Shown: piece after piece, positions 1 to 8,415 of the stretch
Layout: the number at the start of each line of letters is the position of its first letter
Position numbering within the stretch: position 1 is the first letter of the stretch
NCBI GenBank assembly: GCA_948436455.1
Contig: CAOJIB010000007.1
Span: 1 to 37,461, forward strand
Length of the DNA stretch: 37,461 nucleotides
Origin: an uncultured Blautia sp.
Lineage (GTDB): Bacteria > Bacillota > Clostridia > Lachnospirales > Lachnospiraceae
Direction of reading: 5' to 3'
Position numbers and translations under genes: made by a program
The notes under the pieces: model-generated
What the model saw: only the letters and a program-made list of their open reading frames with translations
What the model was told of the DNA's origin: nothing
Database searches by the model: none

Positions 1-834
1 CGGATCCTCATCCACTTCCACGGAAATTTCGTTTACCCTGGGTAAGGGATGGAGCACGATCATATCCGGCCGGGCTAACTGCATTTTCGTCTTATCGAGT
101 ATGTAGAAGTCCTTCATACGTACATAGTCGTCCTCATTAAAGAAGCGCTCCCTCTGCACTCGGGTCATATAGAGCAGATCCAGCTTTGGAATGGCTTCCT
201 CCAGCCTTTCCACCTCTTCGTATTCTTTATGATTCTTTTCCAGCACGTCCTTGCGGATATAGCCGGGGACGCGCAGTTCCTCCGGAGAAATCAGCACAAA
301 ACGGACGTTCTCATATCGTACTAAGGCTTCGATCAGAGAATGGACGGTGCGGCCGAATTTCAGATCGCCGCAAAGGCCGATGGTCAAATCATGGAGCCTG
401 CCTTTTAAAGAACGAATGACTAGAAGGTCCGTCAGGGTTTGGGTGGGATGCTGATGGCCGCCGTCGCCGGCATTGATGACCGGAATCAGAGAGGACATAG
501 ATGCGACTAATGGGGCGCCTTCTTTAGGATGACGCATGGCGCAGATATCTGCATAGGAAGATACTACGCGGATGGTGTCGGCGACGCTTTCGCCTTTGGC
601 GGCGGAGCTGGAATCTGCGCTGGAAAAGCCCAGCACATTGCCGCCTAGGTTCATCATAGCGGCTTCAAAGCTCAGCCTTGTCCGGGTGCTTGGTTCATAA
701 AATAACGTAGCAAGCTTTTTGCCATCGCATGCGTGCGCATATTTTTCGGGGTTGCTTTCAATGTCGTTTGCCAGATCCAGAATTTCATCCAATTCCTCCA
801 CTGACAAGTCCAGAGGACTCATTAAATGCTTCAT
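1..834 (-). CDS. pyrB: aspartate carbamoyltransferase catalytic subunit, 3'-truncated by window edge
   Basis: PyrB condenses carbamoyl phosphate with aspartate, the committed step of pyrimidine synthesis in the cytoplasm. The reading frame starts at an ATG ending at 834 ([10 protein letters not shown]), preceded by a GGAGG ribosome binding site, and runs off the left edge after 278 residues, so about 30 C-terminal residues are missing. The carbamoyl-phosphate motif STRTR lies near residues 49-53. HPLPRV followed by an EVD-DP stretch, typical of PyrB rather than ornithine carbamoyltransferase, lies at the end. A regulatory chain gene (pyrI) could lie beyond the edge. The promoter appears to overlap the end of the upstream CmpB-like gene. 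Confidence 0.95.
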   Translation of the reverse strand, partial: MKHLMSPLDLSVEELDEILDLANDIESNPEKYAHACDGKKLATLFYEPSTRTRLSFEAAMMNLGGNVLGFSSADSSSAAKGESVADTIRVVSSYADICAMRHPKEGAPLVASMSSLIPVINAGDGGHQHPTQTLTDLLVIRSLKGRLHDLTIGLCGDLKFGRTVHSLIEALVRYENVRFVLISPEELRVPGYIRKDVLEKNHKEYEEVERLEEAIPKLDLLYMTRVQRERFFNEDDYVRMKDFYILDKTKMQLARPDMIVLHPLPRVNEISVEVDEDP

Positions 835-1006
835 GTCATTTACCTCCGTATAGTCTTGGCGTTTGAGCCGGACAAAAAACGTGTTCCTTGGAAAAGTCCC
901 TGCCGTGCCGGGCGTTTTCCTGCGCGGCGCTTTTTCGGTGTTTTGCCAGCCGTTTGAAAGGTCGGCGGGGCAAGACACGCGAGCGTATGAAGGTTTCTAT
1001 AAATTC

Positions 1007-1035
1007 ATCATATAATAGATACCGTCTTTTTTCAA
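1007..1035 (-). promoter_or_regulatory. sigma-A-type promoter of pyrB
   Basis: Read on the minus strand, TTGAAA (1030-1035) and TATGAT (1007-1012) are separated by 17 bp. The -35 box overlaps the TGA stop of the upstream gene at 1032-1034. Transcription would start near 1000, giving pyrB a leader of about 165 nt. That leader is GC-rich with several possible short stems, which leaves room for attenuation. I did not find a PyrR binding-loop consensus in it. Confidence 0.55.
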
Positions 1036-1418
1036 GCTTTATCGGCAAGTATTTTTTCGAAGAAAAGACCGGCGGCGAACCATACGGGCGCATAGTCCAG
1101 CCGGATCAGGCCTTGGTAATGGTAAGGGCTGTGGCTGTAATCCCAGGGACAGACGGAAAAATGCCGCAAGAGCTTTCCTGTGGAATACTCCGTGGCGTAA
1201 ATCCCCGCCGTATAAAGAACGCCCCGGAAAAACGCCGGCAGCCGGCGAAGGCGTCGGGAGACGGGGCCGATTACGGCGGCGCAGCCATAGATCGGAAACA
1301 TCCAGATCGAGGATTGCCCGGTTAGTTTGAAATCTTTGTGCAAAAGGGCGTGGCAGCCAGTCCAGAAGACCTCCATGCACCAGCCTACGCTTCCGCATAA
1401 TAGAAAAGTCTGCTTCAT
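1032..1418 (-). CDS. CmpB-like small membrane protein (putative ABC transporter permease family, PF06541 type)
   Basis: This 128-residue protein is mostly hydrophobic and matches the small family annotated as 'putative ABC transporter permease' (ABC_trans_CmpB). Recognisable family signatures are WCMEVFWTG near residue 13, SSIWMFPIYG near residue 36, and CPWDYSHSPY followed by GLIRLDYAPVWF in the C-terminal third. The family's role is not firmly known; no ATPase partner is adjacent. The ATG at 1418 follows a strong AAGGAGG site. The gene is on the same strand as pyrB but pyrB appears to have its own promoter, so coupling is uncertain. Confidence 0.8.
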   Translation of the reverse strand: MKQTFLLCGSVGWCMEVFWTGCHALLHKDFKLTGQSSIWMFPIYGCAAVIGPVSRRLRRLPAFFRGVLYTAGIYATEYSTGKLLRHFSVCPWDYSHSPYHYQGLIRLDYAPVWFAAGLFFEKILADKA

Positions 1419-1484
1419 ACGAAAACCTCCTTTTTCCAGTATGGGTAGTTTGCAAAAGAAGTATACATGTAACTATTCAGTCCA

Positions 1485-1509
1485 GGACTTTGCATCTGCT
1501 GCAAAGTCC
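1485..1509. repeat. perfect 10-bp inverted repeat with 5-nt loop
   Basis: GGACTTTGCA and TGCAAAGTCC flank the loop TCTGC. It lies between the divergent CmpB-like gene (starting at 1418) and the pheA promoter (1572-1600). No T-tract follows on either strand, so a regulator-binding site is more likely than a terminator. The function is unknown. Confidence 0.5.
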
Positions 1510-1571
1510 GTAAGAACATATATAGGTAGCTAAGAGGGAATCGTAGGCGGCTTTTCTATTTCCCCAAGGAG

Positions 1572-1600
1572 TTGTCTTGCCAAAAAAAGGGTGGTATAAT
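1572..1600 (+). promoter_or_regulatory. sigma-A-type promoter of pheA
   Basis: TTGTCT (1572-1577) and a perfect TATAAT (1595-1600) are spaced by exactly 17 bp. Transcription would start near 1607. This is downstream of the longest-frame TTG at 1572 and of the ATG at 1602, which argues that translation starts at the ATG at 1665. Confidence 0.7.
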
Positions 1601-1664
1601 AATGCTGAAATTATCCGAAAAAACGGACGGAAATGGTAATTATACGGGAAAGGATCAAAAACGG

Positions 1665-2819
1665 ATGATAGACTTAAAGGACAGCAGGGAAAAAATCGAT
1701 GCGATCGACCAGGAGATCGTGCGTCTTTTTGAAGAGCGCATGGCTGTGGCGGAGCAGGTGGCAGAATATAAGATACAGACAGGAAAGCCCGTGCTGGATA
1801 TAGCCAGAGAGCAGGAAAAGCTGGCCCGCTTAACGGCCATGGCCCATGATCCGGAAAACGCTTTGGGGATTCGGGAGCTTTTCAGGCAGGTAATGTCTAC
1901 GAGCCGGCGGCGGCAGTACCAGATTTTGACAAAGCACGGCATAGGAGAAGATCGGAATTACGAGGTGGTGGACGAGCTGCCCAAAGAGGGCGCCACCGTG
2001 GTTTTTCAGGGTGTGGAGGGCGCGTACAGCTACGCGGCCATGCAGGCGTATTTCCCAGAAAATATTCACAGCTTCCATGTGAAGACCTGGAAAGACGCCA
2101 TTGAAGAAATCCTGGAGGGGCGGGCCGATTACGCAGTGCTTCCCATCGAAAATTCCACGGCGGGGATTGTTTCGGACATTTACGATCTGCTGACGGACTA
2201 TGAGGACGTCTATATCGTCGGCGAACAGATTATCCGATGCGCCCATGTACTGATGGGATTGCCCGGCACAGATCTTTCCAAGGTGCAGCGGGTATATTCC
2301 CACGAGCAAGCGCTGATGCAGTGCGGAGATTTTCTGGATATGCATCCCGCTTGGGAGCGGATTCCGTTGGAAAATACCGCCGTAGCGGCGAAAAGGGTGC
2401 ATAAGGAAAAGGATTCGGCGTCTGTGGCCATCGCCAGCACCCAGGCGGCCGGGGCCTATGGCCTTTGCATTTTGGCGGAGCATATCTATAATAATGAAAA
2501 CAATTCCACCAGATTTGTGATCGTCAGCAGGAAAAGGCGCTTTGAAAAAAGCGCGGGAAAGGTTAGCATTTGCTTTGAGGTACGCCATGAAACCGGGACG
2601 CTCTACAGCGTGCTTTCTCATATTATTTACAATGGTCTGAATATGTCCAAGATCGAATCCAGGCCGATCCCCAAGAAGAATTGGCAGTACAGGTTTTTCG
2701 TGGATTTCGACGGGAATCTGGAGGACGGCGCGGTGAAAAACGCCCTGCGGGGCATCAGGCAGGAAGCCAGCTATATGCGGGTTTTTGGAAATTATCGGAC
2801 AGGAGAACAAAAAAAATGA
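1665..2819 (+). CDS. pheA: bifunctional chorismate mutase / prephenate dehydratase (P-protein)
   Basis: PheA converts chorismate to prephenate and then to phenylpyruvate in phenylalanine synthesis. From the ATG at 1665 the protein has 384 residues, the usual P-protein length. The first 90 residues are an AroQ-type chorismate mutase (IDAIDQEIVRLFEERM, then the KPVLD and RE-E residues). A prephenate dehydratase domain follows (FQGVEGAYS near 115, NSTAGIVSD near 165, STRF near 280). A C-terminal ACT domain contains the ESRP motif that binds phenylalanine for feedback control. The frame is open upstream to 1572, but that part overlaps the promoter. GGGAAAGGA lies 11 nt before the chosen start. 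The stop overlaps the next start (ATGA). Confidence 0.93.
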   Translation: MIDLKDSREKIDAIDQEIVRLFEERMAVAEQVAEYKIQTGKPVLDIAREQEKLARLTAMAHDPENALGIRELFRQVMSTSRRRQYQILTKHGIGEDRNYEVVDELPKEGATVVFQGVEGAYSYAAMQAYFPENIHSFHVKTWKDAIEEILEGRADYAVLPIENSTAGIVSDIYDLLTDYEDVYIVGEQIIRCAHVLMGLPGTDLSKVQRVYSHEQALMQCGDFLDMHPAWERIPLENTAVAAKRVHKEKDSASVAIASTQAAGAYGLCILAEHIYNNENNSTRFVIVSRKRRFEKSAGKVSICFEVRHETGTLYSVLSHIIYNGLNMSKIESRPIPKKNWQYRFFVDFDGNLEDGAVKNALRGIRQEASYMRVFGNYRTGEQKK

Positions 2820-4105
2820 GACGAATCGAGGAATGTATACTGTACCGGGATTTTTTCCATGGGGAAATCTTAAAGGAAATGGAAAAGCTGATGGAAGGGC
2901 AGGGAGACGCTCCTTCTTTTTATCAGTGTCTTAATGGCCTGGTCGAATTGGCGGCTTCTTACGGCTTTGCCGGCAATCTATGGCATTGCTACCTGACCTT
3001 TTTACTGGTGAATCATGAAAATGCCTTTAGCACCGCCTGCGAGATCACCTGGCCGGTCAAGGGCAGCATCAATGCGTTGGCGCTTCACGATTTTGCCATT
3101 TTTAAAGAATTCTTTGACTTTGATTTACAGACGCTGGAGGAGAAATATCCTTCGGGGCTTTGCGCTGTGATCGTCCGCTATGGAAATATCGATGAGAACA
3201 GCAAGCTGTTCAATAAAAGGATCCGCGATCGGATCTGCAGCCTGGCCGCAAGGCTGGGAGAGGCGAAAAGCGCCGAAGAGTTTATGGAGGATATGGTGGC
3301 GTTTTATAAGGACTTTGGCGTGGGAAAGCTGGGGTTGCACAAGGCTTTCCGGATCGCGCACGACGATCGGGAACAGGTCGTCATCGAGCCGATTACTCGG
3401 ATCGCTCACGTGCATCTGGACGATCTGGTGGGCTATGAGCTGGCCAAGAAAAAACTCATAGAAAATACCGAAGCCTTTGTATCCGGCCGGCGGGCCAACA
3501 ATTGCCTGCTCTTTGGCGACGCGGGCACCGGCAAATCTTCCAGCATTAAAGGGATTTTGAACCAGTATTACGACCGGGGACTGCGCATGATCGAGGTCTA
3601 TAAGCATCAGTTCCAGGATCTGCACGAGGTGATTTCCCAGATCAAGAACAGGAATTACCGGTTCATTATCTATATGGACGATCTGTCTTTTGAGGAATTC
3701 GAGATCGAATATAAATATCTAAAGGCGGTGATCGAGGGCGGTCTGGAAAAGAAGCCAGACAACGTGCTGATCTACGCCACCTCGAACCGCCGGCATCTGG
3801 TGCGGGAGAAATATTCCGACAAGCTGGAGCGCATGGACGAGGACGATCTGCACTCCTCCGATACAGTCCAGGAAAAGCTTTCCCTGGTGTACCGGTTCGG
3901 TGTAACGATTTATTTCGGCGCGCCGGATAAAAAGGAATTTCAGGAGATTGTCTGTACTCTGGCGGACCGGCACCAGGTGGATATGCCAAGAGAAGAGCTG
4001 CTTCTGGCGGCGAATCAGTGGGAGCTGCATCACGGAGGTCTGACCGGGCGCACCGCGCAGCAGTTTATCGATTATCTGCTGGGAGCCGAGCAAAAAGGCA
4101 AATAA
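2816..4105 (+). CDS. DUF815-family AAA+ ATPase
   Basis: A 429-residue cytoplasmic protein whose C-terminal half is an AAA+ module of the DUF815 family. The Walker A is GDAGTGKSS at about residues 234-242, the Walker B is IYMDDLSFEE at about 284-293, and a sensor-like YATSNRRH lies near 319. The N-terminal 190 residues are helical-looking with no motif I recognise. The family is widespread but its substrate is not established. The start overlaps the pheA stop by ATGA, so the two are translationally coupled; an in-frame ATG at 2681 lies deep within pheA and is rejected. The ppx gene follows after 20 bp, making this part of a pheA-DUF815-ppx-ppk1 operon. Confidence 0.88.
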   Translation: MRRIEECILYRDFFHGEILKEMEKLMEGQGDAPSFYQCLNGLVELAASYGFAGNLWHCYLTFLLVNHENAFSTACEITWPVKGSINALALHDFAIFKEFFDFDLQTLEEKYPSGLCAVIVRYGNIDENSKLFNKRIRDRICSLAARLGEAKSAEEFMEDMVAFYKDFGVGKLGLHKAFRIAHDDREQVVIEPITRIAHVHLDDLVGYELAKKKLIENTEAFVSGRRANNCLLFGDAGTGKSSSIKGILNQYYDRGLRMIEVYKHQFQDLHEVISQIKNRNYRFIIYMDDLSFEEFEIEYKYLKAVIEGGLEKKPDNVLIYATSNRRHLVREKYSDKLERMDEDDLHSSDTVQEKLSLVYRFGVTIYFGAPDKKEFQEIVCTLADRHQVDMPREELLLAANQWELHHGGLTGRTAQQFIDYLLGAEQKGK

Positions 4106-4125
4106 AGGGATAAGGAGGTTGTCTT

Positions 4126-5661
4126 ATGGCAGTGACGACATTTGCGGCCGTTGATATAGGATCCTACGAGGTCTGCATGAAAATTTTCGAGATCTCTAAG
4201 AAAAACGGGCTAAAGGAAATCAATCACATCCGCTACCGCCTGGAGCTGGGAAAGGATGTATACCAAAGCGGCAAGCTCAGCCATGGGATTTTGGAGGAGC
4301 TGTATCAGGTGCTGGCGGGCTTTCGCCAGTGCATGCGGGAATATCAGGTGGACGACTACCGGATCTGCACGACCAGCGCTTTGCGGGAGGCGAAAAATTC
4401 CCCGTTGATTACCGACCAGATCTACCGCAGGACGGGTCTAAAGGTCGAGGTGATGAATAATTCCGAACAGCGGTTTTTAAGCTATAAGTCCATCGCCGCC
4501 ATGGAAACGGGCTTTAAGAAAATGATCCAGAAGACGACGGCGATTCTGGATGTGGGCGGCGGCAGCGTACAGGTTTCCCTTTTTGATAAGGATGCGCTTG
4601 TAACGACGCAGAATTTCAAGATCGGCAGCCTGCGTATTCGGGAGACGTTGAAGACGCTGGAAAAGGAGACGACCCATTACAACGAGCTGGTGGAGGAATA
4701 CATCCGGCACGATCTTCTAAGCTTCCAGCGTCTGTTCCTAAAGGATCGGGAGATCAAGCATGTGATTCTTTTGGGAGACTTTTTTACAGATATCATCTTT
4801 CACAATGAAATTCAGGATAAAATCATGACCCGTTCCGAATTTATGAATCGCTACGAGGTGCTGGTACATAAATCCCAGGACGCCCTGGCCACAGAGATGG
4901 AAATTCCTTACGAATACGCGTCGTTGGTGGTGCCCACCGTGGTGATTTATAAGAGCTTTCTGGATATTCTGGGAGCGGAGGCTATGTGGACGCCCGGCGT
5001 TTCCCTGACGGACGGTATTGCCTTCGAATACGGGGAAAGTAAAAAGCTGATCAAGAGCAAGCACAATTTCGAAAACGATATTCTGGTGGCCGCCAGCAAT
5101 ATCGGGCGGAGGTATTCCAGCGAAAAGTCCCATATCGAAGGAACTACCAGCTTGGCGCTGGCGATTTTCGACGGCATGAAAAAGATCCACGGACTGGGCG
5201 AGCGGGAGCGGCTGCTTCTGCAGTTGGCCGTCGTGCTCCACGACTGCGGCAAATATGTTAGCCTGGATCATGTGGGAGAATGCTCCTATCACATCATCAT
5301 GTCCACGGAAATTATCGGTCTGTCCAATCGGGAGCGGAGTATTATTGCTAATGTCGTCCGGTACAATAACGGCGCGTTGGATTACTACGAGGCTATGCGT
5401 CGCGCCACCGGCATCGACCGGGATAATTATCTGCTGGTCACGAAGCTGACGGCGATCCTTCGGCTGGCCAACGCCATGGATCGGAGCCATTATCAGAAGG
5501 TGGAAAATCTCCGTGTGGTCGTAAAGGACGGAGAGTTGCAGATGATCGCCGATTCCAGCCGGGATTTCTCTCTGGAAATGGGCCTGCTGCGCGGAAAGAA
5601 TGAGTTTTTTGAAGAGGTTTTCGGCATCCGGCCGGTGCTGAAACGGAAGAGAAAAGGGTAA
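4126..5661 (+). CDS. ppx: exopolyphosphatase / Ppx-GppA family phosphatase
   Basis: Ppx/GppA enzymes belong to the ASKHA ATPase fold and remove terminal phosphates from polyphosphate or pppGpp. This 511-residue protein has the first phosphate-binding strand (AAVDIGSYEV, residues 7-16), TSALREA near 86, and the DVGGGSVQVS loop near 140. A C-terminal HD-type domain has LHDCGKYVS with the HD pair at about 372-373, as in long Ppx forms. The ATG follows AAGGAGG. It lies 12 bp upstream of ppk1, so synthesis and breakdown enzymes are co-transcribed, which favours the polyphosphate role over pppGpp hydrolysis. Which substrate dominates cannot be told from sequence. Confidence 0.88.
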   Translation: MAVTTFAAVDIGSYEVCMKIFEISKKNGLKEINHIRYRLELGKDVYQSGKLSHGILEELYQVLAGFRQCMREYQVDDYRICTTSALREAKNSPLITDQIYRRTGLKVEVMNNSEQRFLSYKSIAAMETGFKKMIQKTTAILDVGGGSVQVSLFDKDALVTTQNFKIGSLRIRETLKTLEKETTHYNELVEEYIRHDLLSFQRLFLKDREIKHVILLGDFFTDIIFHNEIQDKIMTRSEFMNRYEVLVHKSQDALATEMEIPYEYASLVVPTVVIYKSFLDILGAEAMWTPGVSLTDGIAFEYGESKKLIKSKHNFENDILVAASNIGRRYSSEKSHIEGTTSLALAIFDGMKKIHGLGERERLLLQLAVVLHDCGKYVSLDHVGECSYHIIMSTEIIGLSNRERSIIANVVRYNNGALDYYEAMRRATGIDRDNYLLVTKLTAILRLANAMDRSHYQKVENLRVVVKDGELQMIADSSRDFSLEMGLLRGKNEFFEEVFGIRPVLKRKRKG

Positions 5662-5673
5662 AGGAGGCGGACT

Positions 5674-7815
5674 ATGGAGCTGCAGAAATTCGAAAAACCG
5701 GAATATTATGTGAATCGTGAAGTAAGCTGGATGCTTTTTAACGAGCGGGTGTTAAGCGAGGCCAGGGATAAGCATATCCCCTTATTCGAGCGGCTGAAAT
5801 TCTTAAGCATTACGGCCTCGAATCTGGATGAATTTTTTATGGTGCGGGTAGCCTCCTTAAAGGATCAGGTGCACGCCAAATACGAAAAGACCGATATTGC
5901 GGGCATGACGCCCAAGGAACAACTGTCCGCCATCAATAAAAAGGCCCACAGTTTTGTGGGCGTGCAGTATACTACGTACAACCGCTCCCTTTTGCCCGCG
6001 CTGAAAAAAGCCGGCATCCAGGTGGTGGAGGAGCACGAATCCTTAACGTCTGCCCAGGGGGACTTCGTAGACCGCTATTTCCAAGAAAACGTCTATCCGG
6101 TGCTGACGCCTATGGCCATGGATTCCTCCCGGCCGTTTCCGCTGGTGCGCAATAAGACGTTAAACATCGGCGCGTTGATCGCCAAGAACGACGGGGCGAA
6201 GGAGAAAAAAGACCTGGAATTTGCCACTGTGCAGGTGCCCTCCGTATTGCCCCGCCTGGTAGAGATCCCCGCTGCGGATGAGGAAAAAAAGGCCGTGATT
6301 TTCTTAGAGGAGATCATTGAACGCAATATCAGCAAGCTGTTTCTTGGCAATCATGTCGTCTGCGCTCATCCCTACCGGATCATGCGCAACGCCGATCTGA
6401 CCATCGGGGAGGACGAGGCGGAAGACCTTCTGGTGGAAATCCAGAAGCAGTTAAAGAAGCGTCAGTGGGGCGAGGTGATCCGTCTGGAAGTAGAAGAGAA
6501 GATGAACAAGCATCTTTTAAAGATTTTGAAAAAGGAATTCCAGATAAAAGACGAAGATATTTTCTTTATCAACGGTCCCCTGGATTTGACGGTGCTGATG
6601 AAAATGTACGCTCTGGACGGCTTTGAAAAGGAAAAGATCCCGCCCTATCAGCCGGCGGCGGTACCCGCTTTTGTGGAGGAGCCGGATCTTTTTGCCCGCA
6701 TTCGCCAGGGAGATGTGTTCATGCATCATCCTTATATGAGCTTCGACCCTGTGGTGAATTTCGTCCGGCAGGCCGCGAAGGATCCGGACGTGCTGGCGAT
6801 TAAGCAGACGCTGTACCGGGTCAGCGGCCATTCGCCCATTGTAGCGGCCCTGGCACTGGCGGCGGAGAATGGCAAGCAGGTATCGGTGCTGGTGGAATTA
6901 AAGGCCCGTTTCGATGAGGAAAATAATATCGTCTGGGCGAAAAAGCTGGAAAAGGCCGGCTGCCATGTTATTTACGGCCTGGTGGGCCTAAAGACCCACA
7001 GCAAGATCACCCTGGTCGTTCGCCGGGAGGATACCGGTATCCGGCGCTACGTACATTTGGGCACTGGGAATTACAACGATTCCACGGCGAAAATCTATAC
7101 GGACTGCGGTCTTTTCACCTGCGACGCCCGGATTGGCGAGGACGCGACGGCCGTCTTTAATATGCTGTCTGGTTATTCGGAACCGAAATCCTGGAATAAG
7201 CTGGTAGTAGCCCCGATTTGGATGAAAAACCGTTTCTTAAAGCTGATTGAAAACGAAGCGGCGCACGCCATGCAGGGACGGCGGGCCTTTATCCGTGCGA
7301 AGATGAACGCTCTGTGCGATCCGGAGATTATGGCGGCTCTTTACTATGCCGCTTCCTGCGGGGTGAAGATCGATCTGCTGGTTAGAGGAATCTGCTGCCT
7401 GAAAACAGGCATTCCCGGCGTCAGCGAAAATATTCACGTCCGTTCCATCGTGGGCAATTTCCTGGAGCACAGCCGGATTTTCCACTTCTGCGGCAATGGC
7501 GCCGACGAAGTATTTCTTGGCAGCGCAGACTGGATGCCCAGGAATTTAAACCGCCGGGTGGAGATTGTATTTCCGATCGAGGACGAACGGATCAAAGCGG
7601 AGGTTCTCCACATCCTGGATTTGGAATTTGCCGACAACGTCAAAGCCCATGTGCTCAACGGCGAGGGCGTTTACGAAAAAGTAGATAAGCGGGGAAAGGC
7701 GCTGGTAAATTCCCAGATGATCTTCTGCGAAGAGGCGCAAAAGGGCGCGGCGCTTCCCAAGGCCAGCGAGCATACGAGGGTCTTTCTTCCGGCGGAACCG
7801 ACGGAAGAAGAATAA
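5674..7815 (+). CDS. ppk1: polyphosphate kinase 1
   Basis: PPK1 reversibly transfers the gamma phosphate of ATP to inorganic polyphosphate. The 713-residue length is standard. The N domain opens with YYVNREVSWMLFNERV and LDEFFMVRV. The two phospholipase-D-like catalytic domains carry the expected histidines: KTHSKI with His442, the likely autophosphorylated residue (equivalent to E. coli His435), and EHSRIF with His599 (E. coli His592). The arginine-rich KARFDEENN stretch is also present. The start follows AAAGGAGG. It is the last gene of the tight pheA-DUF815-ppx-ppk1 run; the next gene begins 48 bp downstream with its own strong ribosome binding site. Confidence 0.96.
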   Translation: MELQKFEKPEYYVNREVSWMLFNERVLSEARDKHIPLFERLKFLSITASNLDEFFMVRVASLKDQVHAKYEKTDIAGMTPKEQLSAINKKAHSFVGVQYTTYNRSLLPALKKAGIQVVEEHESLTSAQGDFVDRYFQENVYPVLTPMAMDSSRPFPLVRNKTLNIGALIAKNDGAKEKKDLEFATVQVPSVLPRLVEIPAADEEKKAVIFLEEIIERNISKLFLGNHVVCAHPYRIMRNADLTIGEDEAEDLLVEIQKQLKKRQWGEVIRLEVEEKMNKHLLKILKKEFQIKDEDIFFINGPLDLTVLMKMYALDGFEKEKIPPYQPAAVPAFVEEPDLFARIRQGDVFMHHPYMSFDPVVNFVRQAAKDPDVLAIKQTLYRVSGHSPIVAALALAAENGKQVSVLVELKARFDEENNIVWAKKLEKAGCHVIYGLVGLKTHSKITLVVRREDTGIRRYVHLGTGNYNDSTAKIYTDCGLFTCDARIGEDATAVFNMLSGYSEPKSWNKLVVAPIWMKNRFLKLIENEAAHAMQGRRAFIRAKMNALCDPEIMAALYYAASCGVKIDLLVRGICCLKTGIPGVSENIHVRSIVGNFLEHSRIFHFCGNGADEVFLGSADWMPRNLNRRVEIVFPIEDERIKAEVLHILDLEFADNVKAHVLNGEGVYEKVDKRGKALVNSQMIFCEEAQKGAALPKASEHTRVFLPAEPTEEE

Positions 7816-7863
7816 ATGCCGTAGTATGCAGAAAGCAGACAGGATACAAAGAAGGAGGAGCCC

Positions 7864-8385
7864 ATGGAACGAGAAGCAAAGGAGAAAAAGCGGGAACAGG
7901 TCGCCCATGATTTCCCGCCGGTATACGATGAGAATTCCCGGCTGTTGATTCTGGGAAGTTTCCCTTCCGTAAAGTCCCGGGAAGGCCATTTTTACTATCA
8001 TCATCCTCAGAATCGCTTCTGGAAGGTGCTGGCGGCGCTGACAAAGGAGCCAGTACCAGGGAGTATCCCGGAGAAAAAGGCGCTGCTGCTTTCCCACGGG
8101 ATCGCCATTTGGGATGTGATCGCCAGCTGCCGGATCATCGGCTCCAGCGACAGCAGCATCGAGGACGTGACCCCGGCGGACATTTCCCGGATTGTTCAGG
8201 CGGCGCCCATCCAAGGGATCTTTACGAACGGCGCTACGGCCACCAAGCTGTATCGGAAATACTGCCAAAAGGCCGTGGGGATGGAAAGCGTCGGCCTTCC
8301 CTCCACCAGTCCGGCCAACGCCGCCTATTCTCTGGAAAGGCTGGTGGGCATTTGGGGCGGGGCCATCAGGGACTATCTGAAATAG
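7864..8385 (+). CDS. DNA-deoxyinosine glycosylase-like protein (uracil-DNA glycosylase superfamily)
   Basis: At 173 residues this matches the hypoxanthine/deoxyinosine glycosylase branch (family 6) of the uracil-DNA glycosylase superfamily, which removes deaminated adenine from DNA. The family features are ILGSFPSVKSR near residues 29-39, HHPQNRFWKVL near 47-57, and LPSTSPANAAYS near 143-154, which supplies the second DNA-binding loop. The short region between holds GIAIWDVIASC, also typical. AAGGAGG lies 5 nt before the ATG. It probably shares the upstream transcript, but its role is base-excision repair, unrelated to polyphosphate. The exact substrate, inosine versus uracil, is inferred from the subfamily pattern. 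Confidence 0.85.
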   Translation: MEREAKEKKREQVAHDFPPVYDENSRLLILGSFPSVKSREGHFYYHHPQNRFWKVLAALTKEPVPGSIPEKKALLLSHGIAIWDVIASCRIIGSSDSSIEDVTPADISRIVQAAPIQGIFTNGATATKLYRKYCQKAVGMESVGLPSTSPANAAYSLERLVGIWGGAIRDYLK

Positions 8386-8415
8386 ATTGGGTGAAAAGAA
8401 AGAAGGATGGCTTGT

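Noticed and set aside
1588..1594. AGGGTGG resembling the core of a T-box before pheA
   Set aside because: The rest of a T-box (specifier loop, ACCGCG, terminator) is missing; the bases lie within the promoter spacer.
1830..2810. 326-residue minus-strand frame across pheA
   Set aside because: It is the complement of a well-conserved pheA with no family match of its own.
4738..5490. 250-residue minus-strand frame inside ppx
   Set aside because: The ppx reading is conserved in the opposite frame; this is a shadow.
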